Positions 4,612 through 5,624 of a stretch of DNA of 5,624 bases are shown in pieces (the stretch's first letter is position 1; every line of letters starts with the position of its first letter). The notes under the pieces are model-generated. The model saw only the letters and a program-made list of their open reading frames with translations. It had not been told where the DNA came from and searched no databases. Both the position numbers and the translations under genes were made by a program. The stretch is from Domibacillus sp. (lineage in GTDB: Bacteria > Bacillota > Bacilli > Bacillales > Domibacillaceae), in NCBI GenBank assembly GCA_031177795.1, contig JAPSKG010000152.1, positions 1-5,624 of the forward strand, read 5' to 3'.

Positions 4612-5624
4612 ATTGTTTTAAACGAAGCAAGCGTTGTTTTAAATCTTCTTCCATGCTTATTAATTCTTCTTCAGCAGCTTTTCTTTTTGCACGGCCGTCC
4701 TGTTGAATGCGAAGCGTTTCTTCAAGCGTCGTAATTAAATTTTCTTGCGTTTTCTTTAATGTATCAATATCAACAAGGCCGCGTTCATTTTCCCGGGCAG
4801 TTTCAATCGAGTTTACTTTCAGCATTTCCGAATTTTTCAGCAAAAGATCATTTGTGGTTTTTGATACTTCTTTTTGTGCTTGTACGGCTTTTTGCTGGCG
4901 GACCAGCGTTAAAGCAATGGCAATCTGGTTTTTCCAAAGAGGAACAGCAGTTAAAATGGATGATTGTATTTTTTCAGCAAGCGCCTGGTTTGTGTTTTGA
5001 ATCAGCCGGATTTGCGGTGCACTTTGAATGGTGATCTGGCGGCTCAGCTTTAAATCATGCAGCCGTTTTTCAAGGCGATCGGCAAAAGCAACCATGTCAT
5101 TAACTTCTTGAAAATCCATTTGGTCACCGGAGCGTTCAGCTTTTTGCCGAAGCGCTGGAATTATTTTTGTTTCAATTTCCTCAAGCTTCAATTCTCCGGC
5201 TGCAATGTAAATATTTAATGCCTGAAAATATTCTTTGTTTTTTTCGTACAGCTGTTCTAGCAAACGAATGTCTTCCATTAAGCCTCGTTTGGAGTGTTCA
5301 AGCTTTACGCCAATCCGGTCAATCTGGGCGCCCACTTTTTGATAGCGTGTCATCACTTCTTGAATAGAATCTGATACTTTGCCGAACAAGCGGGAAAACA
5401 CATTGCGTTTTTCATTCCGAAGCTCGTCCGGATCAACAGTTTTTAAGTTTTTCATTAAGTCATTTAAAATATCACCAATGGGGCCGATGTCTTTACGATG
5501 CACATGATCAAGCATGTGATGGGAAAAGTCAGACAGCTTTGCTTGAGCGGCTGTTCCAAAAGAAAAAACAGCTTGCTGGTTACCTGCTTCGATTTGTGCC
5601 GCGAGCTGCTCAGCTTTTTGCCTG
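4610..5624 (-). CDS. telA: TelA/YaaN toxic-anion-resistance family protein, N-terminus cut by the window
   Basis: TelA (KlaA/YaaN) proteins are soluble, almost all-helical proteins linked to tellurite and other toxic-anion resistance and to envelope stress. Their biochemical role is unsettled. The frame stays open to the right edge, giving 337 visible residues of an expected 380-390. The Met codon at 5513-5515 is internal, because in-frame sequence upstream (FGTAAQAKLSDFSHH) fits the family. Recognisable segments are the DFS...MLDHVHRKDIGPIGDIL region, DFQEVNDMVAFADRLEKRL, and the family core SAPQIRLIQNTNQALAEKIQ followed by PLWKNQIAIAL and a tail rich in Gln, Lys and Glu with long coiled-coil potential. 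In B. subtilis yaaN lies downstream of xpaC, so an xpaC homologue may lie just beyond 5624. The gene converges on yojO and shares its terminator. Confidence 0.92.
   Translation of the reverse strand, partial: RQKAEQLAAQIEAGNQQAVFSFGTAAQAKLSDFSHHMLDHVHRKDIGPIGDILNDLMKNLKTVDPDELRNEKRNVFSRLFGKVSDSIQEVMTRYQKVGAQIDRIGVKLEHSKRGLMEDIRLLEQLYEKNKEYFQALNIYIAAGELKLEEIETKIIPALRQKAERSGDQMDFQEVNDMVAFADRLEKRLHDLKLSRQITIQSAPQIRLIQNTNQALAEKIQSSILTAVPLWKNQIAIALTLVRQQKAVQAQKEVSKTTNDLLLKNSEMLKVNSIETARENERGLVDIDTLKKTQENLITTLEETLRIQQDGRAKRKAAEEELISMEEDLKQRLLRLKQ

Noticed and set aside
4610..5515. TelA starting at the Met codon 5513-5515
   Set aside because: The frame stays open to the window edge and the upstream residues fit the family, so this Met is internal and the gene is partial.

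Overview
The window looks like chromosomal DNA from a spore-forming member of the Bacillaceae (Bacillus or a close relative). Evidence: low G+C, strong AGGAGG-type ribosome binding sites, TTG/GTG starts, and recognisable homologues of B. subtilis Sda, Rok, YojN, YojO and YaaN/TelA. No rRNA, tRNA, CRISPR array or transposase gene is visible.

Layout. (i) 1-157, minus strand: a 45-aa gene for the sporulation-kinase inhibitor Sda, too short for most gene callers, with half of a terminator cut by the left edge. (ii) 158-388: an A+T-rich divergent promoter region. It has an sda promoter pointing left, an extended -10 promoter pointing right, and a 75-bp two-tier inverted repeat (184-258) flanked by TGTTAA direct repeats. 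The inner arms of this repeat resemble DnaA boxes. (iii) 389-1058, plus strand: the remains of a bifunctional NAD(P)HX repair enzyme gene (nnr/yjeF). Its two ends are joined by a frameshifting internal deletion of roughly 280 codons. (iv) 1058-1709: a small DUF6501-like gene overlapping the end of the pseudogene, then a compact rok homologue starting at TTG, then a terminator. (v) 1805-4559: an overlapping pair, a MoxR-type AAA+ ATPase (YojN) and a CobT/NorD-like von Willebrand A protein (YojO). (vi) 4576-4611: a perfect 15-bp bidirectional terminator. (vii) 4610-5624, minus strand: a TelA/YaaN toxic-anion-resistance-family gene, converging on yojO and missing its N-terminus at the right edge.

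How they fit together. Sda links replication status to sporulation by inhibiting the sporulation kinases. Rok is a nucleoid-associated repressor of A+T-rich genes. YojN and YojO probably form an ATP-driven machine that remodels or inserts metal into an unknown client. TelA-family proteins are found in stress and envelope-associated modules. The most unusual points are the broken nnr gene, which now serves as the leader of the DUF6501-rok unit, the sda promoter palindrome, an Sda lacking two residues thought to contact the kinase, and a Rok with a very short linker. I see no clear new multi-gene system. The nearest candidates are the YojN-YojO pair, whose client is unknown, and the sda control region.
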